In this document: piece by piece, positions 1 to 6,331 of the stretch | How the letters are laid out: each line of letters opens with the position of its first letter | How positions within the stretch are numbered: position 1 is the stretch's first letter | Origin: Thermotogaceae bacterium | Lineage (GTDB): Bacteria > Thermotogota > Thermotogae > Thermotogales > Thermotogaceae | Direction of reading: 5' to 3' | DNA: 8,922 nucleotides | Assembly: GCA_021161105.1 (NCBI GenBank) | Contig: JAGHBG010000201.1 | Location: 1-8,922, forward strand | The notes under the pieces: model-generated | Told to the model about the DNA's origin: nothing | The model's database searches: none | Seen by the model: only the letters and a program-made list of their open reading frames with translations | Translations under genes and position numbers: made by a program

Positions 1-118
1 CCATTCCTGTTCTTCCAAAACCATATCCTCCGCCATATCCTCTACCGTAACCTCTACCTTTACCATATCCCCTGCCCTGCCCAAATCCACCACCTTGTCC
101 TCTGCCATTTCCCCACAT
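1..118 (-). CDS. Glycine/arginine/tyrosine-rich protein, N-terminal part (cut by window edge)
   Basis: The first 39 residues are visible and 20 of them are glycine, with five arginines and four tyrosines; the sequence starts MWGNGRGQGGGF and runs in G-[RKY]-G steps to GFGRTGM. The ATG is preceded at five bases by a strong Shine-Dalgarno GGAGGTG (125-131) and by a near-consensus promoter, so this is a genuine gene start and not an accidental low-complexity frame. No signal peptide or hydrophobic stretch is seen. Small Gly/Arg-rich proteins of this look (for example the DUF5320 type, often near iron-molybdenum-cofactor-like proteins in anaerobes) are a possible match, but the diagnostic part lies outside the window. 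An RNA-binding or scaffold role would be a guess. The function is not assigned. Confidence 0.7.
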   Translation of the reverse strand, partial: MWGNGRGQGGGFGQGRGYGKGRGYGRGYGGGYGFGRTGM

Positions 119-138
119 ATTTTTCACCTCCATATGAT

Positions 139-167
139 AATATATACAATTTGTATATATATGTCAA
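139..167 (-). promoter_or_regulatory. Sigma-A-type promoter of the glycine-rich gene
   Basis: On the minus strand TTGACA (162-167) is followed after exactly 17 bases by TATATT (139-144). The predicted transcript start, near 132, leaves only about 14 bases before the ATG, just enough for the GGAGGTG ribosome site. This is the closest match to consensus in the window. Confidence 0.75.
140..160. promoter_or_regulatory. Perfect 21-bp inverted repeat, candidate operator
   Basis: The arms ATATATACAA (140-149) and TTGTATATAT (151-160) are exact reverse complements around a single central T. The repeat fills the spacer and overlaps most of the -10 element of the glycine-rich gene, a classic position for a repressor site. 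The core TACAA-N-TTGTA is not pure AT, so simple composition is a weaker explanation. The binding protein is unknown. Confidence 0.55.
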
Positions 168-377
168 GATATGAATGACAGATTTTTCCTATCCAGTAAT
201 ATATTAACTTAAAATGCTGAGAATGAGTTTATGAATTTTGCGAGATTACCACTCTGCAGTGAATGTGAAGAAAAAAGCCATTGATAAAAATCTTCAATTC
301 TGGAGGTTATTTTTTGGATTCAAATTAAGCCTGAACAAATACATTAGTTTCTAAAATTTGAATATATACGAAAGCAA
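168..377. other. Intergenic stretch without a recognised gene
   Basis: No credible reading frame with a ribosome site is seen on either strand between the glycine-rich gene promoter and the speE terminator. A GGAGG at 302-306 is followed only by a TTG frame that stops after three codons. The one structured element is a 9-bp inverted repeat, ATTCAAATT (318-326) and AATTTGAAT (355-363), with a 28-base spacer. Confidence 0.5.
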
Positions 378-400
378 AAGCCCCCAGGATGGGGGCTTGC
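374..400 (-). terminator. Intrinsic terminator of the polyamine operon
   Basis: Read on the minus strand, an 8-bp stem AAGCCCCC/GGGGGCTT (391-398 with 378-385) closes a five-base loop and is followed by TTTTGCTTTCG. It lies about 20 bases beyond the speE stop codon. On the plus strand the stem is followed by no T run, so it acts for the minus-strand genes. Confidence 0.85.
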
Positions 401-416
401 GTTAGCGGGTCATGCA

Positions 417-1289
417 TTATTTTTTAAGTTTTTCTAAAGTTTCTTTAACAAATGTTGGGAGTGCAAAGGAAGCAACATGTATGTCTTCATTGTAATATTT
501 GAGAGTTTTGTTAAACTTTTTGACTTTTTCAGGATCGAAATCCTTTATAGGATCTATTCCTTTTGATGCAAAGGTGTATGTCCACATCCCGGATGGATAC
601 ACAGGCACGAACCCCATGTAAACCTTTGCTACTGGGAACGCTTTAGAAATCCTTTTGTAGGAAAGCTTGAGCCAGGAGAAATCGTAGAAAGGATCCTCCG
701 TTTCAGCGGAGAAAACGCCATTATCTGTTAAAGCATCGTTACATGCTTTGTAGAATTCCTCTGTGAAAAGGTGCCCACCTTCACCAGCTGTTGGATCCGT
801 GGAATCAATTATTATCACATCAAACTCATTTTTAAACTTTTTTACAAATTCTGCTCCATTTTCATTTACTATTTCAAGCCTTGGGTCATTCTTAACACTG
901 GAAAGATACAGGTATTTTTTAGATGCTTCTATAACCCTTTCGTCAATTTCACAAAGGATAAGTTTTTCAACATTATCGTGTTTTAATACTTCCCTTGTGC
1001 TCCCTCCATCCCCTCCACCAATGATGAGAACTTTCTTTGGATTTGGATGGAGAAACATGGGTACATGAACAAGCATTTCATGATAAGTAAATTCATCCTT
1101 GTCAGTTGTCATCGTTATACCATCAAGTGCAAATACTGTTCCCAAATCTGGATTTTCAAAGATATCAATTCTCTGGTATTTGCTTACTTCGCTATGAATC
1201 ATTTTGTGTATCTTCATGAACAAACCTACATTTCTCCCCGTGTAATATTCATGATACCACAAATGATCAAGTGGCCCAAAATCTGCCAT
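417..1289 (-). CDS. speE: Polyamine aminopropyltransferase (spermidine synthase family)
   Basis: This cytosolic enzyme transfers the aminopropyl group of decarboxylated S-adenosylmethionine to an amine acceptor. The 290 residues have the N-terminal beta domain (1-70, with HLWYHEYYTG at 9-18 and DGITMTT at 56-62) and the Rossmann methyltransferase-like domain. The nucleotide-binding GGGDGG is at 91-96 and the catalytic loop DSTDPTAGEGGHLF at 162-175, which gives the proposed base Asp162 and Asp165. Length and pattern closely match the T. maritima enzyme. That enzyme prefers agmatine and long diamines over putrescine alone, so an aminopropylagmatine route is likely here (inference). The ATG at 1289 has GGGGGG five bases upstream. 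It lies 13 bp behind speD and is the last gene before a terminator, so it is expressed with speD and the upstream regulator. Confidence 0.96.
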   Translation of the reverse strand: MADFGPLDHLWYHEYYTGRNVGLFMKIHKMIHSEVSKYQRIDIFENPDLGTVFALDGITMTTDKDEFTYHEMLVHVPMFLHPNPKKVLIIGGGDGGSTREVLKHDNVEKLILCEIDERVIEASKKYLYLSSVKNDPRLEIVNENGAEFVKKFKNEFDVIIIDSTDPTAGEGGHLFTEEFYKACNDALTDNGVFSAETEDPFYDFSWLKLSYKRISKAFPVAKVYMGFVPVYPSGMWTYTFASKGIDPIKDFDPEKVKKFNKTLKYYNEDIHVASFALPTFVKETLEKLKK

Positions 1290-1302
1290 TTTTCTTCCCC
1301 CC

Positions 1303-1701
1303 TCACACTGCTATTTCCGTTTTATGAGGAGCGCTCTCCGGTATACCTATTTCACTATATACTCCTCTATCATGTTCAACAACCTTAGTTCTTTTAGCTT
1401 TCAAAATTTTCTTTAGATAATCAAAAGCTTTCCATGGATCAACATGATCACCGCAAGTAAAAAGATCTATTGCGGCATAACCATATTCTGGCCATGTGTG
1501 AATAGCAAGGTGAGATTCGGAAATAATTACAACCCCACTCACTCCATAGGGGAGGAATCTATGAAAACTACTGTTTACCACTGTAGCTCCTGTTTCATAG
1601 GCTGCTTCTATCATGTGTTTCTCTACAGCTTCAATGTTATCAAGCATTTCCTTATCACAGTCGTAAAACTCCGCCACTAAATGCCTTCCTAACCTTTTCA
1701 T
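1303..1701 (-). CDS. speD: S-adenosylmethionine decarboxylase proenzyme, class 1B
   Basis: It supplies decarboxylated S-adenosylmethionine, the aminopropyl donor used by the SpeE encoded directly downstream. The 132-residue length is that of the short prokaryotic class 1B enzyme. The self-cleavage site is visible in SESHLAIHTWPE: Glu62-Ser63, where Ser63 becomes the pyruvoyl group after cleavage into beta and alpha chains. His68 (processing) and Cys83 (catalytic, in DLFTCGD) are at the same positions as in the structurally studied T. maritima protein. The start is ATG at 1701 with GGGAGGG upstream. The gap to the regulator is 29 bp and to speE 13 bp, so the three form one unit. No missing residue is seen. 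Confidence 0.97.
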   Translation of the reverse strand: MKRLGRHLVAEFYDCDKEMLDNIEAVEKHMIEAAYETGATVVNSSFHRFLPYGVSGVVIISESHLAIHTWPEYGYAAIDLFTCGDHVDPWKAFDYLKKILKAKRTKVVEHDRGVYSEIGIPESAPHKTEIAV

Positions 1702-1730
1702 TTCTCATCCCTCCCCTCAAAATTTTTAAA

Positions 1731-2234
1731 TCAATCTTCTATTTCTATCCATAAAACTACTGCTTTTTTCTTCCTATCGGGATTCTTTATATAATGTTTT
1801 TTATCCGCCGTGTAATAAAAAGCATCACCTTTTTTTAGTTTGTACTTGTTTTCATCAAGATATAATTCTATCCTTCCATCTATAACATAACCAAACTCGC
1901 TTCCTTCGTGATAATCTTCTTCCTCAGTTTGCGCACCGGGATCAAGTTCCACAAGCATAGGGTCTATTGACTTATCTTCCACACCAACCATTAAGTAACA
2001 CATCTTAACTCCATCTGGCAGATCGTACATTGGTACCCTTTCTTCTTTTCTAAAGACCACCTTTTTTTCCTCAAAATCAGAAAAAAAGTGTTTCAGATCT
2101 GTTCCTAAAGCTCTTAAAATCGTTTCCAAAGTATCAATAGAAGGCGAAGTTTTGTTTGATTCAAGCTGCGATATAAAACTCCTTGATAGGTCCGTTCTCT
2201 CCGCTAATTCTTCCTGCGTTAATCCCTTACTCAA
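1731..2234 (-). CDS. XRE-family HTH regulator with C-terminal cupin, likely polyamine-responsive
   Basis: The N-terminus is a Cro/CI-type helix-turn-helix (LTQEELAERTDLSRSFISQLE at 5-25) and the C-terminus a single cupin barrel (about 92-165, with HEGSEFGYVIDGRIEL and LKKGDAFYY). This is the architecture of PuuR-like sensors that bind small amines or related metabolites. It is first in the unit with speD and speE, so control of polyamine synthesis is the natural inference. The coordinates use the only canonical in-frame start, TTG at 2234, but the frame stays open upstream and encodes NLGEKIKRLR, the usual first helix of this family, back to a stop at 2307-2309. The real start may therefore be ACG at 2267 (giving MNLGEKIKRLR), which has a GGGGGG eight bases upstream. 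That would give 178 residues instead of 167. Confidence 0.88.
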   Translation of the reverse strand: MSKGLTQEELAERTDLSRSFISQLESNKTSPSIDTLETILRALGTDLKHFFSDFEEKKVVFRKEERVPMYDLPDGVKMCYLMVGVEDKSIDPMLVELDPGAQTEEEDYHEGSEFGYVIDGRIELYLDENKYKLKKGDAFYYTADKKHYIKNPDRKKKAVVLWIEIED

Positions 2235-2387
2235 CCTGAGCCTTTTAATCTTCTCCCCTAAATTCGTAGTAACAACCCCCCGACTACAATACTTAACACA
2301 AAAAGTCTATAATTTTAAACAGCACAAAGGAATTTTAGCAAAGAGACGAAAACAAATCAATATGTATCCATTAAACTAATCAAACCA

Positions 2388-2404
2388 CGTCAATAACACT
2401 GACG
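2388..2404. promoter_or_regulatory. CGTCA-N7-TGACG inverted repeat at the transcript start
   Basis: CGTCA (2388-2392) and TGACG (2400-2404) form a symmetric element directly beside the -10 box, over the expected transcript start. A third copy of CGTCA (2428-2432) is part of the -35 box. The arrangement suggests autoregulation by the HTH-cupin protein. In RNA it could instead be a weak 5-bp hairpin at the 5' end. Confidence 0.4.
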
Positions 2405-2405
2405 A

Positions 2406-2433
2406 ATTATATATACTAAAAGAACATCGTCAA
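2406..2433 (-). promoter_or_regulatory. Promoter of the regulator-speD-speE unit
   Basis: On the minus strand TTGACG (2428-2433) and TATAAT (2406-2411) are separated by 16 bases. Transcription from about 2399 would give an untranslated leader of roughly 130-165 bases, unusually long for this compact window. It is the only good sigma-A match in the divergent region on this strand. Confidence 0.6.
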
Positions 2434-2593
2434 GATTATTATGTTACCACTGTGTGACAAAAAAGTAACCATATATTTAACAGATAAGTGAATTTTGCTT
2501 ATATCTACAGAGAAGCTTTTAAACAAATCAGATAAAATAAGATACTACTTCGTAGAACAGGATACGGAACTTAGTTTGGGAAAATGTTTGAAA

Positions 2594-2609
2594 AGAGTTA
2601 TTTAACTCT
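2594..2609. promoter_or_regulatory. AGAGTTA-TT-TAACTCT palindrome, candidate operator of asp23
   Basis: The seven-base arms (2594-2600 and 2603-2609) are exact reverse complements. The right arm overlaps the likely -35 position (2608-2613) of the asp23 promoter, so a bound protein would compete with RNA polymerase. No T run follows, so it is not a terminator. Confidence 0.4.
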
Positions 2610-2636
2610 AACACGCTTTACAAATGATGGTATAAT
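2608..2636 (+). promoter_or_regulatory. Extended -10 promoter of the asp23-fakA block
   Basis: A perfect TATAAT (2631-2636) is preceded by TGG, an extended -10. The best -35 at 17-base spacing is the weak CTAACA (2608-2613). The transcript would start near 2643, about 20 bases before the GTG start codon. Confidence 0.65.
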
Positions 2637-2662
2637 CAGTCTCGTTAGAAGGAGGTGGTATA

Positions 2663-2992
2663 GTGAAAAAGACTTTAGATACAGGCGAACTGGAAATACT
2701 TCCTCACGCTATTAAAAAGCTTGCTTATTTCGCTGTTATGGAAAGCTATGGCCCTGTAAATATAGAGAGCGATTCTTTCCTTACAAAATTCTTCGGAAAA
2801 GAAGAAGAAAAGATAAAGGTTGAAGAACTCGATGAAAACACAGTTCAGGTGGATCTTTTCCTTGATTTAGAATTCGGGGTTAAAATAACGGAAGTTGCAA
2901 GGAACATCATCGATAATGTTTCCCATAAAATCAGGGAGTTAGGAGGAATTGAAGGTGTAATAGTAAATGTATATGTAACCGGAGTAAAGTGA
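2663..2992 (+). CDS. Asp23/Gls24-family (YloU-like) protein
   Basis: This 109-residue protein matches the small Asp23/DUF322 family found next to the FakA/YloV kinase in many bacteria. The sequence shows the family outline: an N-terminal LEILPHAIKKLAYFAV helix (10-25), a strand-rich middle (VQVDLFLDLEFGVKI, 61-75) and the closing EVARNIIDNVSHKIRELGGIEGVIVNVYVTGV (77-108). It has no signal peptide or membrane segment. The GTG start is supported by AAGGAGGTGG seven bases upstream. Its exact function is not established; related proteins are linked to cell-envelope stress and membrane association. It lies only 9 bp before fakA, and the fakA ribosome site (GAGGTGG) overlaps its stop codon, so the two are surely co-expressed. 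Confidence 0.88.
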   Translation: MKKTLDTGELEILPHAIKKLAYFAVMESYGPVNIESDSFLTKFFGKEEEKIKVEELDENTVQVDLFLDLEFGVKITEVARNIIDNVSHKIRELGGIEGVIVNVYVTGVK

Positions 2993-3001
2993 GGTGGCAA
3001 A

Positions 3002-4612
3002 ATGATCAAAGAAATAGATGGAAAACTGTTGAAAGCTTTGTTTAAAAAAGCTACTGAGGGTCTTATGAAACACAGGGACGAGATTAATGCTCTTAACGTT
3101 TTCCCTGTTCCTGATGGTGATACGGGTTCAAATATGCTTTCCACCATGATGGAAGGTTGCAAATATCTTGACAGACTTGATAAGGAAAGTATCGGCAACG
3201 TCTTAAAAGCTATGAAAGATGGAACTTTGATGGGCGCAAGAGGGAATTCTGGCGTTATACTTTCACAAATTTTAAGAGGATTTGCCGAAGGAGCACCAAA
3301 GAACGCAAAGGTGCTCACCGTTCCTGATTTTGTAAAAATGTTGAAAAAAGCAAGGGAGGTTGCTTACAGCGCTGTAATGAAACCGGTTGAAGGAACCATG
3401 CTTACGGTGATTAGATTCCTGGACGAAAGATCTGACGAAGCTATGGAATTTGAGAGTTTTGACCTGCTTTTCGATTGGATGGTTAATGTCGCAGATGAGG
3501 CAGTCAGGATTAGTCCAACTTTGCTTGATAAATTAAGAGAAGCAGGAGTGGTAGATGCAGGCGCAAAAGGACTTTATTACCTTTTTCAAGGTATGAAAAC
3601 AGTATTATCGGGTGATCTTGAAGCAAATTTGGAAGAAATAGCTTCAGTTCCTGCAGAGGAACTTCCGGAAATGGCTTATGAGGAATTAACTTTTCAGTAC
3701 TGTACTGAATACATTATAAGAGTAAAAGAAGGTGAAGCTTCAAAGCATTACGTGGATGTTGTCGATTATTTGAATCTCATAGGAGATTCAGTCGTCGTTG
3801 TCACTCAGGACGATCTTTTAAAGATACACGTCCATACAAATAATCCTGGCAAGGTTCTTGAGGAACTTTTGAAAAAGGGTGAATTAGTGAAGGCAAAAAT
3901 AGATAACATGAAACTCCAACATGAGCATATAGTGACCGAAGCGAAAGAGAGAAAAAAAATAGGGATAGTTGCAGTCTCACCTGGTGATGGAATATCCAAA
4001 ATAATGAGAAGTCTTGGTGTTGATCAAATCGTAAGAGGCGGTCAGACAATGAATCCGTCAACTTATGATATAAAGAAAGCCATCGAAAAAACGAACGCTT
4101 ACAATATTTTTGTTTTTCCTAACAATCCCAACATAATCCTTGCCGCACAGCAGGCAGCCCAGGACTTTGATGAAATCAATGTTATTGTAATTCCTACAAA
4201 TACTCCACAGGAATGTTTGGCTGCTCTTATAAACTACGATCCAGAAGCAAATCCAGAAGAAATAAAGGAAATTTTTGAAGAAACAGTAAAAGAAGTAATA
4301 CCTATATCCATAACTAAAGCTGTAAGGAATTCCAAAATTGGAAAGAGCAAAATAAAAAAGGGAGAATATTTGATTTTCGCAAATAAAGACCTTATGGCAC
4401 ATTCCTTTGATATAAAAAAAGCGCTTGATATGGTTCTGAAAGAGGTTAAAGTAGAAGATAAAGAAGTGATATCAATATTCACTGGCAAGAATTTCCCTGA
4501 AGAGGATCTTGAGAAAATAAAGGAATTAATAGCGGAAAATTATGATCATTTAGAAATGGAGGTGTACGAGGGGGGACAACCGCATTATCCCTTCCTCATA
4601 AGCATTGAGTAA
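3002..4612 (+). CDS. fakA: FakA-like fatty acid kinase (DhaL/DAK phosphatase domain, YloV family)
   Basis: FakA phosphorylates fatty acids bound to a DegV/FakB carrier, feeding acyl phosphate to phospholipid synthesis at the membrane. The 536 residues show the full family layout. The N-terminal DhaL ATP-binding domain (about 1-205) has the magnesium motif FPVPDGDTGSNM at 34-45 (Asp38 and Asp40), GARGNSGVILSQILRG at 78-93 and DAGAKGLYYLFQGM at 185-198. A middle domain (about 225-310) contains Cys234 and the IHVHTNNPGKV segment with His277 and His279, plausible metal ligands. The C-terminal domain (about 318-536) resembles DegV folds. No FakB gene is in the window, so the carrier must be encoded elsewhere. 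The ATG follows GAGGTGG. No truncation or frameshift is seen. Confidence 0.9.
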   Translation: MIKEIDGKLLKALFKKATEGLMKHRDEINALNVFPVPDGDTGSNMLSTMMEGCKYLDRLDKESIGNVLKAMKDGTLMGARGNSGVILSQILRGFAEGAPKNAKVLTVPDFVKMLKKAREVAYSAVMKPVEGTMLTVIRFLDERSDEAMEFESFDLLFDWMVNVADEAVRISPTLLDKLREAGVVDAGAKGLYYLFQGMKTVLSGDLEANLEEIASVPAEELPEMAYEELTFQYCTEYIIRVKEGEASKHYVDVVDYLNLIGDSVVVVTQDDLLKIHVHTNNPGKVLEELLKKGELVKAKIDNMKLQHEHIVTEAKERKKIGIVAVSPGDGISKIMRSLGVDQIVRGGQTMNPSTYDIKKAIEKTNAYNIFVFPNNPNIILAAQQAAQDFDEINVIVIPTNTPQECLAALINYDPEANPEEIKEIFEETVKEVIPISITKAVRNSKIGKSKIKKGEYLIFANKDLMAHSFDIKKALDMVLKEVKVEDKEVISIFTGKNFPEEDLEKIKELIAENYDHLEMEVYEGGQPHYPFLISIE

Positions 4613-4619
4613 GAAAAAT

Positions 4620-6236
4620 ATGGAAAAACTAAAAGCCCTGGTCTATTTACCACTCAAACCGGAGAAGGCAAAGCAATTGAACTTGCCAATTAAATTGCCA
4701 GTTAGGGTAGAAGATATCACTTTAATAGTTGAAAAAGATCATATACCTTTAGAAGTTATCCTTCGTGGCCTTGAGACTCAAATAAAGGTGGGCAAAGATG
4801 CGGACTATTACAAAAGTTATCTTGTTTACTTCTTATATGAAAAGGTTAAAAGCTTGATGAAAGAGCAAAAATATAAAGAAGCTGTTGAATATATTGAAAA
4901 GGCAGGAAAGTACGAAAAAGATTACAGGTACCACTTTTATAAAGGGTTAGTATACAAAAAACTTGGAAATGATAGTTTAGCTGAAGTTGAGCTGAAAATA
5001 GCTTCAGGTCTGCTGGAGAATTTTTCACTATCCTATTTTGAACTTGGAAAACTGTACCTTGAAAATAAGGAATATGAAGATGCAGAAAATATGTTCAAAA
5101 GAGCGATAGCATCGAATCCTGAATTTTCCCTGCCTTATATAAAACTCGGGGACTTATATATTGAAACATCTCGTTTTGAGGAAGCTATCCAGATGTACAA
5201 AAAAGCGCTGGAAATAGACAAAGGCTTGCCTGATGTGTACAACAGGCTCGGAGTTGTCATGAACATACTCCAGAGGTTCAATGAAGCTGAAAAGTACTTC
5301 AAGAAAGCTATCGAAATCTTCCCAAAATACAGGGATGCACTTTTGAATCTTTCATACACTTTGACCAGGATGGGAAAACTTTATGAAGCATTTAAGATCC
5401 TTAAAGATCTTGAAAAGAACTTTCCCGATGATCCAGTGATACTTAATGAACTTGGAATACTCATGAGAGAACTTGGACTTTTTGAAGAATCTATTGAGAA
5501 GTTAAGCAAAGCTTTGGAAATAAACAAAGATGATCAAAATGTGAAGCTGAATCTCGCAAGATCTTTGATGTTTGTAGACAGGAAAAGAGCTATACAGTTA
5601 TTAAAAGATATAACAGGCGAGCACGAAAATTACGCAGCTTCCTTAATTGAGTATATGGAAAGAAGAACTCTTCTTGATTATCTGAAAGATGATATTAAAG
5701 AGCTCGTTTATAACATAAAAAATAAAGAAGATTTTCTTGAGCTCTTAGAGGAATATGAAGGAGAAATTCCAAAAGAAATTCTAAATAGGGTGAAAAAACT
5801 ACAAGAAGGTATTGTTCCAGCATACGACACCAGTATTGATACAATAACTTTTCTGGATTTGCTTTCTCTATATGTACTTGCTGCAGAAGATTATGTGGAA
5901 ATGGAAAAAAGGGTCGTTCTTTTCTGTTCCTCAATATACGGTAGTTCAAAAATGTTGTCTGCTGCAAAGGTAATCCTGAGGTCGATTCAGGACGCAATGG
6001 AAAGGGAAAGAACAAAAGAGAATTTCGACCCGGAAAGTTTTCTCGATATAGTTATACCGGAAATCCAGGAAATTGATTGGCATTTCGCTTTGGATTTATC
6101 AAAAACGCTGGAAAAACCTCCAATATATAACCCAAAAACAGCAACAGAATTGGCGCAAGCTCTGGTGAATCCTCCAAGATATGAGGAAGCTTCAGAAAAC
6201 TTAAGGTTTTTCCTGGATATTGTGGGACATCAATAA
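4620..6236 (+). CDS. TPR-repeat protein with unrecognised C-terminal domain
   Basis: I do not recognise a specific family. After about 65 residues without repeats (MEKLKALVYLPLKP...) there are seven or eight tetratricopeptide repeats at about residues 70-335. The clearest are LGKLYLENKEYEDAENMFKR and LGDLYIETSRFEEAIQMYKK, the latter followed by ALEIDKG. Such repeats build a superhelix for protein binding. The last 200 residues are helical, charged and lack TPR signatures. There is no signal peptide or membrane segment, so a cytosolic adaptor is likely. I chose ATG 4620; a TTG at 4605 in the same frame would add five residues and overlap fakA by 8 bp, but has no ribosome site at a good distance. 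The tight spacing ties it to fakA, while the next block begins after a leader. Confidence 0.85.
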   Translation: MEKLKALVYLPLKPEKAKQLNLPIKLPVRVEDITLIVEKDHIPLEVILRGLETQIKVGKDADYYKSYLVYFLYEKVKSLMKEQKYKEAVEYIEKAGKYEKDYRYHFYKGLVYKKLGNDSLAEVELKIASGLLENFSLSYFELGKLYLENKEYEDAENMFKRAIASNPEFSLPYIKLGDLYIETSRFEEAIQMYKKALEIDKGLPDVYNRLGVVMNILQRFNEAEKYFKKAIEIFPKYRDALLNLSYTLTRMGKLYEAFKILKDLEKNFPDDPVILNELGILMRELGLFEESIEKLSKALEINKDDQNVKLNLARSLMFVDRKRAIQLLKDITGEHENYAASLIEYMERRTLLDYLKDDIKELVYNIKNKEDFLELLEEYEGEIPKEILNRVKKLQEGIVPAYDTSIDTITFLDLLSLYVLAAEDYVEMEKRVVLFCSSIYGSSKMLSAAKVILRSIQDAMERERTKENFDPESFLDIVIPEIQEIDWHFALDLSKTLEKPPIYNPKTATELAQALVNPPRYEEASENLRFFLDIVGHQ

Positions 6237-6243
6237 AGGGCTC

Positions 6244-6272
6244 TTGAAAAATCCTTAAAAATAATGTAAAAA
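6244..6272 (+). promoter_or_regulatory. Candidate promoter of the rplU ribosomal-protein operon
   Basis: TTGAAA (6244-6249) and TAAAAA (6267-6272) are spaced by 17 bases, just after the TPR gene stop. The expected transcript start, near 6279, coincides with the first bases of the GC-rich leader, which makes the assignment more credible than the weak -10 alone would. Confidence 0.45.
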
Positions 6273-6282
6273 TACGGAGGGC

Positions 6283-6331
6283 GCGCGGGGGCGCTTAAAG
6301 TTTCCTTATGCAGGAACGCGAACCTCGGCGC
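6283..6331 (+). promoter_or_regulatory. Structured GC-rich leader RNA of rplU (L21 leader-like)
   Basis: This short stretch is very GC-rich in an otherwise AT-rich window and folds into one long irregular hairpin. The outer stem pairs 6283-6290 with 6323-6331, with G6328 bulged and one G-U pair. The middle stem pairs 6292-6294 with 6318-6320. The apical stem pairs GTT/CCT (6300-6306, one T bulged) with AGGAAC (6312-6317) around the loop TATGC. No T run follows, so it is not a terminator. It ends 15 bases before the rplU ribosome site. Ribosomal-protein operons are commonly autoregulated through such leaders, and an L21 leader family is known from low-GC Gram-positives; identity with that family is not claimed. 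Confidence 0.6.

Larger units (their letters stand above)
2310..2580. other. Divergent intergenic region between the polyamine unit and the asp23 block
   Basis: No protein-coding frame with a ribosome site is seen on either strand. The region holds the minus-strand promoter and its long leader (about 2268-2399). From 2440 to 2580 only AT-rich sequence without a convincing promoter, hairpin or RNA gene was found. Confidence 0.5.

Noticed and set aside
1..60. Short repeated units in the glycine-rich gene as a CRISPR or tandem repeat array
   Set aside because: The repetition is codon-level Gly-Arg-Tyr coding with uneven period and no spacers.
763..1068. Plus-strand open frames across speE, speD, fakA and other genes
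   Set aside because: They are antisense or out-of-frame readings of well-recognised proteins and show no family features of their own.
2443..2469. GTTAC/GTAAC inverted repeat in the divergent intergenic region
   Set aside because: The five-base arms with a 17-base spacer are expected by chance in AT-rich sequence and are not at a promoter position.
2616..2636. TTTACA as the -35 of the asp23 promoter
   Set aside because: It is only about eight bases from TATAAT, too close for sigma-A; the extended -10 with a weak CTAACA at 17 bases fits better.
6283..6331. GC-rich hairpin before rplU as a terminator of the TPR block
   Set aside because: The stem is followed by ATTAAAATTC, not a T run, and lies immediately before a ribosome site.
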